NCBI GenBank assembly: GCA_949130485.1
Contig: OX422195.1
Coordinates: forward strand, 4,300,066 to 4,364,065
Direction: 5' to 3'
DNA: 64,000 bases
Source: Agelas oroides
Taxonomy: Eukaryota; Porifera; Demospongiae; Agelasida; Agelasidae
The notes under the pieces were generated by a model. It had not been told where the DNA came from and did no database searches. It saw only the letters and a program-made list of their open reading frames with translations. Of this stretch, positions 21,294-31,879 are shown piece after piece (the first letter of the stretch is position 1; every line of letters begins with the position of its first letter). The position numbers and the translations under genes are program-made.

Positions 21294-22400
21294 AGTTTTG
21301 TCTAACGGGAGATTTGCGAACTCTCTCAAGCTAGTTCCACACCTCCGGCGGACTGCACTGGATCAGTCTAACTACACTTGGTATGGATTACCGAATAAGG
21401 CGGATGTATAGCGCGCCGTTAGTATAAATGTGGGAGGCTGTCTTTCTTTTCACCTAATCCCATGCGGATCACGTGATAAGCCTGCTGGACGAGGAAGTGG
21501 TATACCGGTAGTCTCGTGCCCCGCCCGCGCGCGCCTCCCAGCGAGAAACGTTTCTCCTCGTCAGAGCTGGTGGGGTCTGGGGACGAGACTAAGGAAGCGG
21601 TGAAGGCGAATGCATGCGATTGTCTGATTGTGTTGGACACTGCGCTTGCGAAAGGCAGAAGCTGCGTGTTCTCCTCGACAGGTAAGACAGCTTTATAGAT
21701 AGTAGTGATGTTTGACTTTACGTGTAAATCAGAGAGGATAGCTTATTGGATATACTGAGATGGGGACAAGAGACTTCTTGCCACATCTGGTCACTTTTGT
21801 CTGCTCTCCAAACCTCCTGGTAGATTTTGAGAGTGGCAGGAAAGAAAAGGAGCATTTCAGAGCACCAATATAGAGAGTAGCTGGGTATGCCTTTGTGCTA
21901 AAGTGTGTCCTCGTCACATCACGTTTGTGATTTTAAAAATAGTGAGAGCCAGTGAAAGTAACTGAATGTAGACAAAAGCATAACTTCGACGGAATAACTC
22001 CGTTTTGTTTTACGTGTGTCAATAATATACTGTTAGTTTGCAGAAAATGCAAAAGAGACTGGCATTTGAGAGTATTTGAGAGTAAATTCTACCTCTGACA
22101 GTGAAGTGAGCACGCCACCTTCCAGGGTTTGACATGGCAAGCAGAAATCAATGCACTATCCAATTGGATTTCAGCTTGAACTGTGATAAGTGTAAGTGCA
22201 TGCTTGTGACTCTAAGAGGGACTCCACAATGCCAACTGCATGTGTTATTAATCAACGGCCAACCCCTAGAGAGAGTGTATACCTTGGAATTCAATTAACA
22301 TCTGGTCAGCACACATATCTACACTTTGTTCTAAAGCCTGACAGCAAATTAGCCTGCTCTACCGCAGATTTTACAGATACTCTGATGTGGACATTCTATA
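21294..22400. other. Upstream region of the NLR gene, with a TAGTCTCG hairpin
   Basis: 21150-21660 is richer in CpG than its surroundings and probably holds the minus-strand promoter; no TATA box is clear. 21498-21592 has TAGTCTCGTGCCCC inverted against GGACGAGACTA, a diverged member of the hairpin MITE family. The plus frame at 22196-22483 grades into the LINE relic. Confidence 0.4.
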
Positions 22401-22404
22401 AAGC

Positions 22405-22810
22405 AGCTGTATGTGGCACTTATCCACCCCGTCTTGAATATGTAACTATACTGTTTGGGACCCTCACCTGTCTAAGGACATAGCTAGCTACAAGAACTCG
22501 AATCTGTACAATTTTTCGCACGTAGGGTCTTTACCAAAAGTTAGGAGAAGCTTACTGTGATATGCTGTGTACCTCCCACTCTCTGAAAGGAGGAAGCTAC
22601 TCAAAATGTGTCATCTCTACAAAATTGTTCATGGGTTTGTCTAATGCACCATTACTATACAAGCTTTGGACTAATTACTTCACTCTCACACTCCTACAAC
22701 CTCAGACTCGCACAGACTCTTTCTATTTTTCCATGCTGTAGCAATTTGGAACAGTTTGCCATACTCTGTTGTTTCATCACCTAATATTAGTACATTTTTG
22801 TTAACTGGGT
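22405..22810 (+). pseudogene. Degraded 3' end of a LINE (CR1/L2/Jockey-like RT tail)
   Basis: Read across frameshifts, the plus strand gives LEYVT, WDPHLSKDI, LPLSERRKLLKMCHLYKI, VHGFV and WNSLPYSVV. This order is typical of the region downstream of the RT palm in CR1/Jockey-group non-LTR retrotransposons. Several stops and frame changes show it is inactive. It may be related to the LINE at the right edge, but the two cover different parts. Confidence 0.65.
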
Positions 22811-23935
22811 ACAGTGCTCCAGAGCAAGAGAGCTAACTTTGTAGTTAAGATTTTCTGCTATAGTCAAGAAAGTATACATGCAAGAAACATCTATTTTGAG
22901 TTAATGGAAGGAAAACAAGCACTTGTACAGTTTTGTGGGAAGTCACATGTTGTCATGTGACCTAGGTATGTCACTATGGCTTCACTTAGTGAACTGATTT
23001 GGGAAACACTTATGTTGTAATCTCTTTAGCCAATGCTAGTTAATAGCTGAAAATTGAACTGAACATATACTTCATCTGAAGATACACAAATGGTGAGAGT
23101 TTGAAAGCTCAAACCTAAACACTGTGATAAATATTCAGCAAAATGCTTGTTTCAAAGGTGTAAAACTGTTTAGTTTATAAACTCACTACCCACTGCTAGT
23201 TAAGATCTCAAACTTGCAAAGTGTGTTGGCAATGCCCTACGGATGCTACAATGCAAATTTCAACTTTTAGATCCATTCCAATTCAAAGATAAAGGTCATG
23301 TCAAAACATTGCCCAAACCCTTAAAAGTGGCCGTCCACTTATATGGTTCTCTATTGCCATAATTATATGGAGAAAAACAACTTTCTTTAAATCACTTCCT
23401 TTTCACTTATAACAGTAAGTGATGTGCATAGCACACTGTTTTGGAGCTCAGGAAGCTCTCAATGAGGATTTTGAAAGTTGGCTGACTTGCTCTGGAGCAT
23501 ACGGTTAAGCCTTTGCATGTATCCATTGCACAAATTGCATAAAGTTTCATTAAAAAAAAAATTAAAATACAGTACTACAGGCTGCATCATGTGACCTTTG
23601 AGAGACCACAAGCTGGTATGCTTGGTAGCCTTCACAATTTTACACAAGCATTGCATGGGAAAACTTTATGGGATTACCCTAAAGCATTAGCATACAGCAA
23701 TGGGATACAGGCAGTAGGAGAGTTTGCCTCTCCTAGACTTTGCCAATTGGAACCAAGTGCAAACCAGCTGCATGTAGACGATATATGCCACACTTCGACC
23801 ACCACTTCTCCAAAGTATAGACCAGTACATGTAACATACCAAGCGAAAGACATCCGATCCGATCAGCTAGCTATTAGTTTAGTGTCTTCCCCATTCCATT
23901 TTGGTATAATTATGCTATACTTTGAGAAACAGTGT
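22811..23935. other. Unassigned AT-rich DNA
   Basis: No gene, repeat family or RNA gene was recognised. The plus frame at 23591-23944 (117 codons) has no identifiable motif. Confidence 0.35.
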
Positions 23936-24098
23936 GGAAATTAACCACAGAGTGGTCACCCTGATTGCAGACAAGCTGAAGAAACAGTGGTTACATGGTT
24001 CAACCATGGTGGCGAAAAAAGACCAAAAGAGATCCAATCTGAGAATTGAACTGTGTCTATGGATATATATACCATCTATCCTCTGCTCCAATTCCAGA

Positions 24099-24173
24099 GC
24101 TCCAGTGGCTCAGTTGGTAAGAGCATCTGACTGGCATTCAGAAGAAGACCCAGATTCAAATCCTGGCTGGATG
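24099..24173 (+). repeat. tRNA-like (SINE head) sequence
   Basis: It has an A-box-like TGGCTCAGTTGGTAAGAGC, an anticodon arm TCTGA-CTGGCAT-TCAGA (would-be anticodon GGC), and a B-box-like GATTCAAATCC. The acceptor pairs at 5 of 7 positions. Mismatches in the acceptor and T stems make a functional tRNA unlikely; a tRNA-derived SINE or pseudogene is preferred. Confidence 0.5.
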
Positions 24174-24244
24174 TCTTTTTTCGCCACCAAATAACTCTGC
24201 AATAAATACATCTTTCATGGTTCAACCATGATCTTGCAGATATA

Positions 24245-24590
24245 GTCTGCATGTAATCATTGAACATCATTCTGTAAGAGAGACACCACAGCTTTGCATC
24301 ATGTTTTTGAAGTGTAGTGACTCCCTCACAGATGTTTTGAGGGTTGTAGAGTATATATGATTTGGGCTCGGGTTGCTTATGCATTAGCCTCTAGCACCAT
24401 AATAGACTTCTCATATCCACAGCTTGTCTGCAACTGGGGTAACCATGCACTCAGTGGTTAAAACAGCCAGTCTTTTTTTGCAGTACCATAGCTGGTTAAA
24501 TGTCTCAAGTTTCAGTTATGAGCCTTCAACTATTGACAGCTTTCTACTCACTCATAAAAGCTAACATTGATATACCTTTTCACTTTACTA
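24245..24590. repeat. Segment duplicated at 26520-26880
   Basis: Both copies carry AGCTTTGCATCAT, CTCACAGATGTTTTGAGGGT, TTAGCCTCTAGCACCATAAT and GACTTCTCA in the same order, and end near AACTAACATTGATATA or its variant. They are 2.3 kb apart in direct orientation and flank the palindrome field. Confidence 0.8.
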
Positions 24591-24800
24591 TTTTTGCCTC
24601 ATAACTCCTTTATTTCCAGCATGAGGCAAGATGCTCTGAGTGAGAAAACCACTCAGTATGGGTCTTTCCTGATAGAATTTTCCGGTCAACCCCCAACGGA
24701 GTTCTGACGGCACATACTGAGTGGCTGCCAAGTGTGCGACTGAGGCATTCAGCACCACCTGTGCAGTACATATAGAGGATTATGGGGTTGGTGGTTGTCC

Positions 24801-24872
24801 GGCTATCATGGCTCAGTGGCTGGCAGCTCAAGCCAGAGTTGTCCTGGGTTCGACTCCCGGCGGCTGCCAGCC
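24801..24872 (+). repeat. Second tRNA-like segment
   Basis: It has an A-box-like TGGCTCAGTGGCTGG and a strong B-box match GGGTTCGACTCCC. GGCTGGCAGC near the start is the exact inverse of GCTGCCAGCC at the end. It is best read as a tRNA-derived SINE head. Confidence 0.45.
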
Positions 24873-25264
24873 TTTTCACTTTCCTTCATTTTTGCCTCAT
24901 AACATCTAAATTCCTGATTACAGACTAGCTATATCTGCAAAATTATGGTTGAACCATATAACCACTGTTTCTTCAGCTTGTCTGCAATCAGGGTAACCAC
25001 TCTGTGGTTAAAACAACCAATTTGTTTTGTATTGAGAAATGGTGGTCAAAGTGTGTGTCTGTGTGTGTAGGAGTTTGAAGTTAGTGAAAGCTAATGGAAT
25101 GGAGAATGCACTAAATATCTAGCTCGTGGAAAGTCTTGACTTCCTAAGCCTGCAAAGTTGACCCAATGTCAGCTCTACGATTCCTATTCACACAAAAGCT
25201 AACATTTATATACCACACTTTGACCATGCACTAGAAAGGATAGACTTCAACAGGTATGTTCAAA

Positions 25265-25620
25265 CTCCAATTTTGGCAACTTTGGTGCCAACAAAATTTG
25301 CCAATTTTGGCAACTGACGGTATTTGCCAATTTTGGCAACTGACGATATTTGCCGATTTTGGCAACTTAGGTGTCCATAAAATTTGCCAATTTTGGCAAC
25401 TGACAACATTTGCCAATTTTGGCAACTGACAACATTTGCCAATTTTGGCAACTTATGTGTCCATAAAATTTGCCAAAGTTGGCAACTGACGATATTCGCC
25501 AATTTTGGCAACTGACGATATTTGCCGATTTTGGCAACTGACGATATTTTGGCAACATGAGCCAATTTTGGCAACTGACAAATATTTGCCAAAGTTGGCG
25601 ATCGACAACATTTGCTAATC
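25265..25620. repeat. Minisatellite of 26-bp units built on TTGCCAATTTTGGCAA
   Basis: About 13 units contain the palindromic core TTGCCAA-tt-TTGGCAA plus CTGAC(G/A)A(T/C)AT, with some longer units carrying GGTGTCCATAAAA. All three minus-strand frames stay open over parts of it, which does not imply coding. Confidence 0.9.
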
Positions 25621-25794
25621 TGCTAAACATGCTTCGGCAGTATTCGTATTGACAAGTTGAAAATAACTATATGAATGATTATGTGATAAAATGCAGAAAC
25701 AAAAATGAACAAGTATATAACCTATAATCTAATAGAAGAAACATCTAGTTTTCTCTGAATATCCATGTTTTTCACTGAAATAAATTGACGTTGA

Positions 25795-26030
25795 CTAACA
25801 AACTCAGGGGAAAAAGTTCCCAAAAACGGTGACTAACAAACTCAGGGGAAGAAGTTGCCAAAAACGGTCACTAACAAACTCGGGGGAAGAAGTTGCCAAA
25901 AACAGTGACTAACAAACTCGGGCAAAGAAGTTGCCAAAAACGGTGACCAACAAACTCGGGGGGGAAAGTTGCCAAAAACGGTGACTAACAAAGTCGTTGT
26001 CAGCTTTTTGCCAACATTGGCAATTGTTTG
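25795..26030. repeat. Minisatellite of about 38-bp units
   Basis: Six units contain GTGACTAACAAACTC, a G-rich stretch, then AAGTTGCCAAAAACG. Each carries one TTGCCAA half-site rather than the full palindrome of the preceding array. Confidence 0.9.
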
Positions 26031-26059
26031 TCCAAACTAATATTGCCAAAATTTGAAAG

Positions 26060-26440
26060 AATTTTACTAGCTTGACTTTATGCCAAATTTGGCAAAATGT
26101 TACCAGACACAAAGTTGCCAAAAATGGTCATATGTGTACAGAATCCTTACCAATGCTTCCAGGGAGTATATAAGGAAGTGCAGTTGTCATTTGAGAGCTT
26201 TTAGAGCTACTGCAGATGTTGCCAATTATGGCAAATCTGTCATAGTACCTAAAGTTGCCATTTTTGGCAACCTTTGGGAGGCAGGTTTTGCCATTTTTGG
26301 CAAGCTTTATGGATTGCCAGAATTGGAAAGAAAAATCTGGCAATGCATAAGGATTGCCAAAAATGGCAAAACTTGCTGGGCAAAGTTGCCATTTTTGGCA
26401 ACTTTGTTCACCAAAAGTTGCCAAAAATGGCAACTTTTGG
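26060..26440. repeat. Cluster of TTGCCA-N4-TGGCAA palindromes in unique context
   Basis: At least six palindromes are embedded in otherwise dissimilar sequence, for example GTTGCCATTTTTGGCAAC at 26252 and 26385, GCCAAAAATGGC at 26356, and AAAAGTTGCCAAAAATGGCA at 26413. Spacing is irregular. Confidence 0.85.
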
Positions 26441-26934
26441 TGACACCTAAGTTGCTTCTGAACATAGCTCACTTCAATCAGTAGCATAATTGCTCAGAGC
26501 ATCTGCCTCACACTGGAAATAAACTGAACATCTGTAAGAGAGTCACCAGCTTTGCATCATAATTTTGAACTGTAATTATAGTGACACCCTCACAGATGTT
26601 TTGAGGGTAGTCAGTTGTGAAGTATGATTTGGGCTCAGGTTATGCAATTAGCCTCTAGCACCATAATAGACTTCTCACATCCAAAGCTTGTCTGCAACTG
26701 GGGTAACCATGCACTCAGTGGTTAAAAACAGCCAATCTTTTTTCTTTTTTTTTGCAGTGACATAGCTGGTTAAATGTCTCGAGTTTCAGTTATGAGTCTG
26801 CAAAATAGCTAGTCCTATTGACAGCTTTCTATATACTCACTCATAAAAACTAACATTGATATATACCACACTTTGACCACCATTTCTCCAGGAGTATCTA
26901 GTCAATCAAATCACCATTACATACATTGTGGGCA

Positions 26935-27774
26935 GTCTAGTAGGGGTAGGTACAAAACCTGGACTCTGGACTCTGGACTGGACCATGGACTGGACTATGG
27001 ACTGGATTATGGACTCAATTTTGGACCTAATTTTAGATTGGAAAGCAGAATCTACGAACTAACCTCGCGTTTCCAGGCCTTCTAACCGTCCACTTTTTGA
27101 TCGCTTCCAGTCTTGTGCCGAAGGTTGTGATTATACAGATTCTTATGGATGTTTTCAGTATATATGTCAGCGTTTAAAGTCTAGACAATGCATTAAGATA
27201 GAGCAAGAAGGCTGAGGTGTTGGGTAGTGATTGTACAGCCAGTCTACCCCAAGCCCACATTCCCATCACATTATAGGCAGTGTACCCGACAGCTGAAGTC
27301 ACCGAGGCTTCCAGTCTGGCTGTTGCAAGGCTTGCTTCTACTCCTCTGCCATGAGTCCAGTAGCTCAGTGGTAAGAGCATCTGACTAGAGCATTCACAAG
27401 GTCCCAGGTTCGACTCCCAGCTGGATCTCTTTCCTTTCCCACTTAAGCTTACATTAGGCATTATAATGCAACTCCTTGCCAACCAGCTGAGCTGGGAGGC
27501 TGTACGAGCAGAGCGATGGCTTAAACCAACCAGCCAGTCTTGCTGAAAGCTGCACAAATATCCGTTCCTACTGTTATGCCAATCCCCTGCTTATTGGGAA
27601 ATCCAGCATTCATAGTCTTTTTTTTAAACATGCTTAAATAGCAGAACTAGAAGTCTAGAACACTATCGAGTCCAAAATCGAGTCCAAAATCGAGTCCATA
27701 ATCCAGTCCATAGTCCAGTCCATGGTCCAGTCCAGAGTCCAGAGTCCAGGTTTTGTACCTACCCGGCTAGTAGT
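26935..27774. mobile_element. Fold-back element with minisatellite arms (GGACT repeats)
   Basis: The left arm at 26935-27030 reads AGGTACAAAACCTGGACTCT and continues in GGACTGGACCATGGACTGGA repeats. The right arm at 27658-27774 is its inverse and ends TTTTGTACCTACCCGG. Between them lie about 600 bp with a tRNA-like segment. Arms made of short tandem repeats recall Drosophila FB elements. No transposase is seen. Confidence 0.75.
27354..27427 (+). repeat. Third tRNA-like segment, inside the fold-back element
   Basis: It has an A-box-like TAGCTCAGTGGTAAGAGC and the B box GGTTCGACTCC, and TCCAG is paired with CTGGA at the ends. The anticodon arm is broken. It is close to the 24099 copy, indicating one SINE family. 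Confidence 0.5.
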
Positions 27775-27839
27775 GTTAACCTAAATAGTACCACCCTGGC
27801 CTGTGTGAACTTTGATTGAATATAAAATGTAATAATTTT

Positions 27840-29330
27840 CATTTTAATAATTCAGAGCACCACTCTCACTTGTGATTTCTGGGAGGACTTCCAATACACA
27901 ATTACATGTCCTCACTTCATCAACTATGCGTCTCAGGCCAGAGATGCCTCCCCATTGACAAACGCAATGGACGTTGAAGGAACTTAGGAAAGCAGCCCCA
28001 AGGAATCTGGAGGCGTTTGTGTTGAAATAACAGTTGAGAGCCATGCTGCTCTTGTCCATGTAATAGTGCAAAAGTGGAATAGCTATCATTTTGTTTCCAG
28101 ACCACACCACGGTCTCCTGAGCAATTTAGCCGAAAAGTTTTGAGGAGCTTAACTTTCACAGCACGGGACGAATCCACAAAAGCCACAAAAATTATGCACC
28201 TTGAAAATTTGGCACTATATCAGTGGCGGATTTAGGGGGGGTGCAAATGCACCCCCCTTTGACGGCTAGTAATGTATTTTGCATACATAACTGCACGAGT
28301 TCATCAAATGATTATGCAGCAGTGGCATGCAGCAACAACAACCAGGCACAGTTACACACTCACGTATCAGTTCCTTACTGATCTCCAGACGTTTGACTAG
28401 GCCTAGAGTTGCTTCGAGATATTCAGTTTGGCCCGAGGGGTCCGCCACGGTGCGCCTCGGCGTACGAGATTTCGAAATCCACTGGATTTCACGTGGATTT
28501 CGGGTTTCAGAGTGGATTTCTGGATTTCACAGTGGATTTCTGGATTTCAGTTTGGATTTCTGCCGACAGGTTTCTTCTTGTATGTTCTTGGATATTTTAG
28601 TTATAGTTCCCAGCTTAGCAAAAATTTTTAGTTAGTTGTAGTTTTGGTTAACTAAATTTTAAAAAGGCCATACTAAAATGTATTTAGTTAAAGTTATAGT
28701 TAACTAAAAACAACACTGTCGGACAGTGTACGAGATTTCTTTTGTGACGGACCCCTCGGTTCGGCCTTCCAGCTATATTTTATTTTATTGTATGAATGCG
28801 TTCACGTGACCGAAAGTTGGCGTGGCAACCCCAAAAATTTTGCAGCGCGCTTCGCACGCCGGTGACTGAACCCCCCTTTCTAAATTTCTAGATCCGCCAC
28901 TGTATATGGTAGCTATAGGAAACAATCACGATTAAATTCACACAATCTTCACTTGAGGCTGTTCAGAGTGTTGTCTTTGCAAAATTATTAGACGTAACAC
29001 CATATAGTTTGCTCTTCCAACTACTCAAGAACTGTTGCCCTCAATCTGCTATAGTATTTTTTTCCTAAGACCAGTGTCTTCTGGGTATCCTTGAACTACT
29101 CTAGCAAGCTCAGCTGCCTTCTTTCACTCACATATTTGTATAGAGTACACATGTAATGCACATGCACAATAACATAATTCATATTGTGTCACCTTGCGTG
29201 GGGCAGATCAAAGATGCCACACACACTTTAGGAAGCAAGATCTGGCCTTCCCTGACAACACTGCTTTGAATAATTCATATTGTGTCACCTTGCCTGACAA
29301 CAGCGCTTCAAATAGGTGTGAAGAATGCTT
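27840..29330. repeat. Composite dispersed repeat, copy split by an insertion
   Basis: 27890-28220 and 28903-29330 together match the 15.6-16.2 kb copy, and the 682-bp element at 28221-28902 interrupts it. The right part leads directly into the next copy. Confidence 0.7.
28221..28902. mobile_element. TIR element CAGTGGCGGAT, 682 bp, with TATAT target duplication
   Basis: Ends CAGTGGCGGATTTAG and CTAGATCCGCCACTG are inverted. TATAT flanks both sides, and the uninterrupted site GGCGCTATATGGTAGC is visible at 15979-15994, so both ends are fixed to the base. The interior has GTGGATTTCTGGATTTCA tandem repeats at 28480-28560 and no transposase. The TIR resembles hAT-type ends, though an 8-bp duplication would be expected for hAT. 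Confidence 0.8.
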
Positions 29331-30660
29331 TAAATACCATATAGCACCAAATTTTTGAGGGACAAAATTTTGAGGAAATAAATTTGGAGATAGAGGATTC
29401 CCATTAGCCATGCCCATTTTTGGCAGCTGCATGCACAATTTTTGTTCATAGTTGCAACAATGTCATGCTTGGCTGCTCACTTCCAAATCCAAGCGATTTG
29501 CTCGGGGCAAACTTCATCTAGGGCCTTCTCAGTTTTGTTTGTTAGAGCTTATCAACTATGCGTCTCAGGCCGGAGATGCCTCCCCATTGAGAAACGCAAT
29601 AAACGTTGAAGGAACTTACATAAGAGGCCCCAACAAATCTGGAGTTCACTTTAAAATAGCAGTAGAGAGCCATGTTGCTTTTGACGTCCATGCAATAGTG
29701 CAAAAGTCGAATAGCTATGGTTTTGTTTCCAGAACATACCACGGTCTCCTGAGCAATTTAGCCAAAAAGCTTACATGTAATTTTCGTGGTACAGGACAAA
29801 TCCGCGAAAACCGCAAAAAATGATGTGCTTAATAAATTTTGTTGCTATATGATAGCTATAGGAACTCAAATCACATGATTAAATTCACCAATCTTCACTT
29901 GAGGCTTGTCAGAGTGTTACCTTAGACGTAACACTATATTGCTTGCTCTTTCAACGAGCAAAGTAACCGCACCCCAAGATGCTCATAAGAGGTTAGTGCT
30001 GCAGGTTTACCTTGGCTCGAACACTTTAGAGTTCAGTGCTATACGCAGGTAAAATCTTTGTTAGTAGGCTCTTAGGAAAAAGCAAAGTTCACTGCTAGGC
30101 TTAGAGATCAGGATTTATTAACCTAAAGTAGAAAGCCTTAGAGTTCAGAGTTTTGTGGCTCAAGGGAGGAGCTGGACATCAGTTTATCAATCGTGAACAG
30201 CAAGGCATGCCTTCACCAGCTTTATACTCGCGCATTACGCGTGTAGTATTAGCCCGAAGCACGGTAGTGCGCTCAATACACGTAGCAATGATTTTATACG
30301 TAGTTATATTGAACATGTGATGTCACGTACGCGAAAAAATCGCTTCGGAAGTTGCTGTGAGGGGTGACGGTGGTGTAGCTGGTGAAGGAAGAGTTGTTGG
30401 TGTACCAAAGTTTCATTCATGGGGTAAGTGCACCATGCCATTAATGAATATCAACTCAGATTGGATGTCCAACGCTTCCTCTGGCCTGTGTATTATACAT
30501 TTATATTACGCGGGTCCTTTAAGTTGCATCTTGGGGTGTAACTACTCAAGAACTTGTTGGCCTCAATCTGCTATAGCATTTATTTCCTAAGACTAGCGTC
30601 TTCTGGGTTTAAAAGTGTGTTTGTATCCTTGAACTACTCTAACAGGCTCACCTGCCTTTT
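29331..30660. repeat. Composite dispersed repeat, next copy, split by a 584-bp insertion
   Basis: The 530-bp TIR core lies at 29335-29860, the trailing block at 29860-29955, and its continuation resumes at 30543 (TACTCAAGAACTTGTTGGCC). The plus frame at 29452-29823 shares the layout seen in other copies and is not credited as a gene. Confidence 0.7.
29956..30539. mobile_element. Nested 584-bp insertion carrying the gypsy-associated repeat
   Basis: The empty site TTCCAACTACTCAAGAACTG is preserved at 29011-29030 and again at 37582-37601. Here it is interrupted after TTTCAAC and resumes AACTACTCAAGAAC, an AAC duplication. Near-terminal inverted repeats GCACCCCAAGATGC and GCATCTTGGGGTG are present. 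30118-30510 matches window positions 5-400. Confidence 0.75.
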
Positions 30661-31490
30661 TTCACTCACACATTTGTATAGAGTACACATGTAATGCACA
30701 TGCACAATAACATATTGTGTCACCTTGCGTGGGGCAGATCAAAGATGCCACACACACTTTAAGGAAGCAAGATCCCGCCTTGCCTGACAACGGTGCTTTA
30801 CGCAAAGAATACTTTAAACAAGAATCCTTTAAACAGGTGTGGTGCATATGCTTTAACTGGCATGGGTGTGAACTGCGTGCACTTGTTTTAGTTCACAAAA
30901 CTTTTTTGTGACTTGTTTGCATACACTGGGAGGCATCAAAGTAATAGTCAAAGTGCTTGAGAATGAGGCTATTTTGGGGGTAGCTACACAGAATCACAAA
31001 GCAAGCACTTCATTAATGTTGCATATAATAGTATATACCATATAGCACCAAAGTTTTGAGGGACAAATTTTTGCAGAAATAAATTTTGTAAATCGAGGAC
31101 GTCAAATGAATTTACGAAAGTGGTCCTAGGAATCTGAAGGTGTTCGCTTTAAATTAACAGTTGAGAGCCATGTTGCTCTTGACATCCACGTAATAGTGCA
31201 AAAGTGAAGTAGCTATCATTTTGTTTCCAGACCATACTACGGACTCCTGAGCAATTTAGCTTGAAAAGTTTCGAGGAGCTTAACTTTTGCAGTATGGGAC
31301 AAATCCACAAAAACCAAAGATTATGCACCTTGAAAATTCGGCGCTATGCAGTTGGTATAGGAAACAATCACATGAATAACTTCAGTTGAGGCTTGTCAGA
31401 TTGTTATCTTTGTATCCTAAGACTAGCATCTTCTGGATTTAAAAGTGTGTTTGTATCCTTGAACTACTCTAGGCTCAGCTGCCTTCTTGC
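30640..31490. repeat. Composite dispersed repeat, deleted copy
   Basis: It has the ACATGTAATGCACATGCACA, GGGGCAGATCAAAGATGCCA and CATCAAAGTAATAGTC blocks, then a shortened TIR core (31036-31355) missing the CGTCTCAGGCC segment. Confidence 0.7.
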
Positions 31491-31563
31491 TAGGCATTGG
31501 TGAATTATGACCAATATTTGCCTTTTTCTGCTATGCCAGCATTGTTGGCAAAACCCTCCTATT

Positions 31564-31743
31564 ATGCTTAGTATTATGCTAGCTACGTTGACTGTGTTGT
31601 GTATATACACATGTGCAGTTTGTGCGTCTGATAATGATGGTGCTACTGTGCAGCCAACTCAGCCAACTGAGTCAAGGTGTGACCGTCCCCAGTGTTCTAT
31701 CCTGGAAAAACTAAACCCTCCGACAAAATCAGATTTGGTATGA
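31564..31743 (+). CDS. Possible small secreted protein (unidentified)
   Basis: From ATG 31564 the frame reads a short hydrophobic leader (MLATLTVLCIYTCAVCAS) with a plausible signal-peptidase site, then an acidic, Gln/Pro/Thr-rich stretch with CDRPQC. It stops after KSDLV at 31741-31743. There is no family match that I can recognise. It lies between repeat copies and could equally be chance. A downstream splice is possible but no clear donor lies before the stop. Confidence 0.25.
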   Translation: MLSIMLATLTVLCIYTCAVCASDNDGATVQPTQPTESRCDRPQCSILEKLNPPTKSDLV

Positions 31744-31879
31744 AAAAGGAAGACTGAGTTGAGAACCCTAAATCTACGAGGGCTAACAAGAAATATATGT
31801 TTAATTACTTCCAGATATGCTCCTATGCTAGAAAGTACCTATTATGCTTGAAATTATGCCAGCATAATCTAATCCTTAC

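Larger units (their letters stand above)
23938..25018. mobile_element. TIR-flanked composite of about 1.08 kb
   Basis: The left end (TTAACCACAGAGTGGTCACC, GATTGCAGACAAGCTGAAG, AAACAGTGGTTACATGGTTC) is inverted at 24943-25015 over about 75 bp. It carries two tRNA-like segments and at 24425-24470 a further partial copy of the end (AGCTTGTCTGCAACTGGGGT), suggesting nested or serial insertions. No transposase is seen. Confidence 0.65.

Noticed and set aside
20784..21329. Independent 181-residue protein ending 9 residues after NPGP
   Set aside because: A donor (CTAG|GTAATG) lies right after the 2A motif and fits the Death exon phase, so the short tail is read-through.
24099..24173. Functional tRNA gene with anticodon GGC
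   Set aside because: Acceptor and T-stem mismatches and relatives with broken anticodon arms indicate a SINE or pseudogene.
25265..25620. CRISPR-like array
   Set aside because: Units are directly adjacent with no unique spacers and the context is animal nuclear DNA; it is a minisatellite.
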